Positions 63,307 through 64,000 of a stretch of 64,000 nt of DNA are shown piece by piece; the first letter of the stretch is position 1; each line of letters opens with the position of its first letter. Made by a program: the position numbers and the translations under genes. The DNA is from Bradyrhizobium sediminis (GTDB lineage Bacteria; Pseudomonadota; Alphaproteobacteria; Rhizobiales; Xanthobacteraceae): contig NZ_CP076135.1 of the NCBI RefSeq assembly GCF_018736105.1, positions 4,710,001 through 4,774,000 on the forward strand, given 5' to 3'. The notes under the pieces are model-generated. The model saw nothing but the letters and a program-made list of their open reading frames with translations. It did no database searches and was not told the DNA's origin.

Positions 63307-63671
63307 GGCTTGATGCTCCCCGGGTTCAACAGCCCAACCGGGCGGATTTCGTAGGCGCCGCCGGGATTGGCGGCACCGAGATCGCGCGCGACGTCGAGCG
63401 CCTCATCGAGATTGTTGCAGTCGACGATATAGAAGCCGAGCAGCTGTTCCTTGGTTTCGGCATAGGGGCCGTCGAGCACGAGAGGCGGATCGTCCTTGCG
63501 CAACGTGGTCGCCGAGGTCGTCGGCAGCAGCCGCGCCACCGGCCCGAGCCGCCCCTGTTTTTTCAGTTTGTCCTGCACGACGGCAAGTTTGTTCATGACG
63601 GCGGCGTCCTGTTCCTTGGTCCAGGATCCGACGGTGTCTTCGTCGTGATAGCAGAGGATGGCGTAGAGCAT
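63303..63671 (-). CDS. DGPF/YCII-family protein paired with the sigma factor
   Basis: A 122-residue YCII-related protein beginning MLYAILCYHDEDTV, with VLDGPYAETKEQLLGFYIVDCNNLDEAL near 74-101 containing the DGPF motif (DGPY here). It overlaps the sigma-factor gene by the ATGA of its end. In ECF42 systems such proteins are both co-encoded with and regulated by the sigma factor, but their molecular function is unknown. The gap of 133 bases upstream carries no other feature I can identify. Confidence 0.9.
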   Translation of the reverse strand: MLYAILCYHDEDTVGSWTKEQDAAVMNKLAVVQDKLKKQGRLGPVARLLPTTSATTLRKDDPPLVLDGPYAETKEQLLGFYIVDCNNLDEALDVARDLGAANPGGAYEIRPVGLLNPGSIKP

Positions 63672-63804
63672 GCGAGAGGTTCCGGTTCGGTTGGAAGACG
63701 AGTGAGTGCAGAGGCTTCCGACAGGATAGCGGATTTATTTTGCAGAGCCACCACGAGCCGGTAAGGTCGCCGCAGATTCCGCCAGCCTGGGACAAAAAAA
63801 TCCG

Positions 63805-64000
63805 ATGAACAAAGGCGCGCTCGCCCTGCTGATCAACGGCGGCACCGAAAACTGGTCGCCGCAACGATGGAAGGGCCGCTTCGACGATGTCTGCGGCGAC
63901 CGGCGGGTGTTGCTGCTGCCCGATGCGGGGTTCGATCCGGCCGATATTCAATATGCCGCGGTCTGGAAGCCGGCTCCGGGCGAACTCGCGGCATTTCAGA
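63805..64000 (+). CDS. Glyoxylate/hydroxypyruvate reductase A-type dehydrogenase, partial at the right edge
   Basis: The first 65 residues of a D-2-hydroxyacid dehydrogenase-like protein: MNKGALALLINGGTENW, the LLLPDAGFDPADIQYAAVWKPAPGELAAFQ block is the GhrA-type N-terminal substrate domain that normally reads D...DIDYALVWKPPPG.L. The catalytic His/Glu and NAD(P)-binding domain lie beyond the window. It is divergent from the DGPF gene. Confidence 0.72.
   Translation, partial: MNKGALALLINGGTENWSPQRWKGRFDDVCGDRRVLLLPDAGFDPADIQYAAVWKPAPGELAAFQ

Overview
This window is high-GC chromosomal DNA from an alphaproteobacterium, most likely the Bradyrhizobium/Rhodopseudomonas/Afipia group. The evidence is the dense palindromic interspersed repeats typical of Bradyrhizobium, two alphaproteobacterial RNA elements (an mmgR/suhB-type sRNA and a speF-type leader), perfect FixK/FNR boxes (TTGAT-N4-ATCAA), a ROSE-like heat-shock leader, CpdR, BA14K and homospermidine synthase. 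Nothing looks like a prophage, integron, transposon or CRISPR array. The DNA is core and near-core chromosome whose gaps are filled with repeats. Genes at both edges are cut.

Layout. 0-4 kb: quinone oxidoreductase (partial), a SorAB-like sulfite dehydrogenase pair, a small cytochrome c and RsmJ. 4-6.5 kb: a BpsA-like branched-polyamine aminopropyltransferase divergent from an AdoMet decarboxylase homologue lacking two catalytic residues. 6.5-15 kb: a block with three FixK boxes, holding archease, RtcB RNA ligase, alanine dehydrogenase, a Lon-like protease, a stress-type protein, ThpR (2',3'-cyclic phosphodiesterase) and a DUF2267 pair. 15-25 kb: tRNA-Val, CpdR, N-formylglutamate amidohydrolase, an mmgR/suhB sRNA beside hisN, a LysR/TauE pair, LysE, a LuxR regulator, a lipase and an RpoH/ROSE-controlled Hsp20. 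25-36 kb: gltB and gltD, a BA14K protein behind another FixK box, HtpX, an outer-membrane barrel and KdsD. 37-45 kb: an HxlR regulator with tandem operators, NfeD plus stomatin, hemH, MAPEG, a DUF1007/NicO nickel-cobalt system and an M3 oligopeptidase. 45-50 kb: ornithine decarboxylase under a speF leader, a GNAT, RidA and homospermidine synthase. 50-55.4 kb: a Zur-boxed zinc operon (His-rich peptide, ZnuC/B/A-like, CobW GTPase, WD40). 55.4-64 kb: a split permease pair, CrcB, SodB, MATE, and an ECF42-type sigma/DGPF module near SRPBCC, DoxX and VOC genes.

Three themes link the genes. The first is oxygen limitation: five FixK boxes sit in front of RNA repair, alanine dehydrogenase, proteolysis and small envelope proteins. 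The second is polyamines: putrescine and homospermidine synthesis at 46-50 kb, plus an unusual aminopropyl-transfer module at 5-6.5 kb. The third is metal and stress homeostasis: zinc, nickel/cobalt, fluoride, superoxide and heat.

The most promising material for something undescribed is the BpsA/degenerate-AdoMetDC pair, the apparent low-oxygen control of RtcB/archease with ThpR nearby, and an interspersed repeat that now encodes part of a nickel/cobalt transporter N-terminus. All calls come from reading the sequence; no database search was run.
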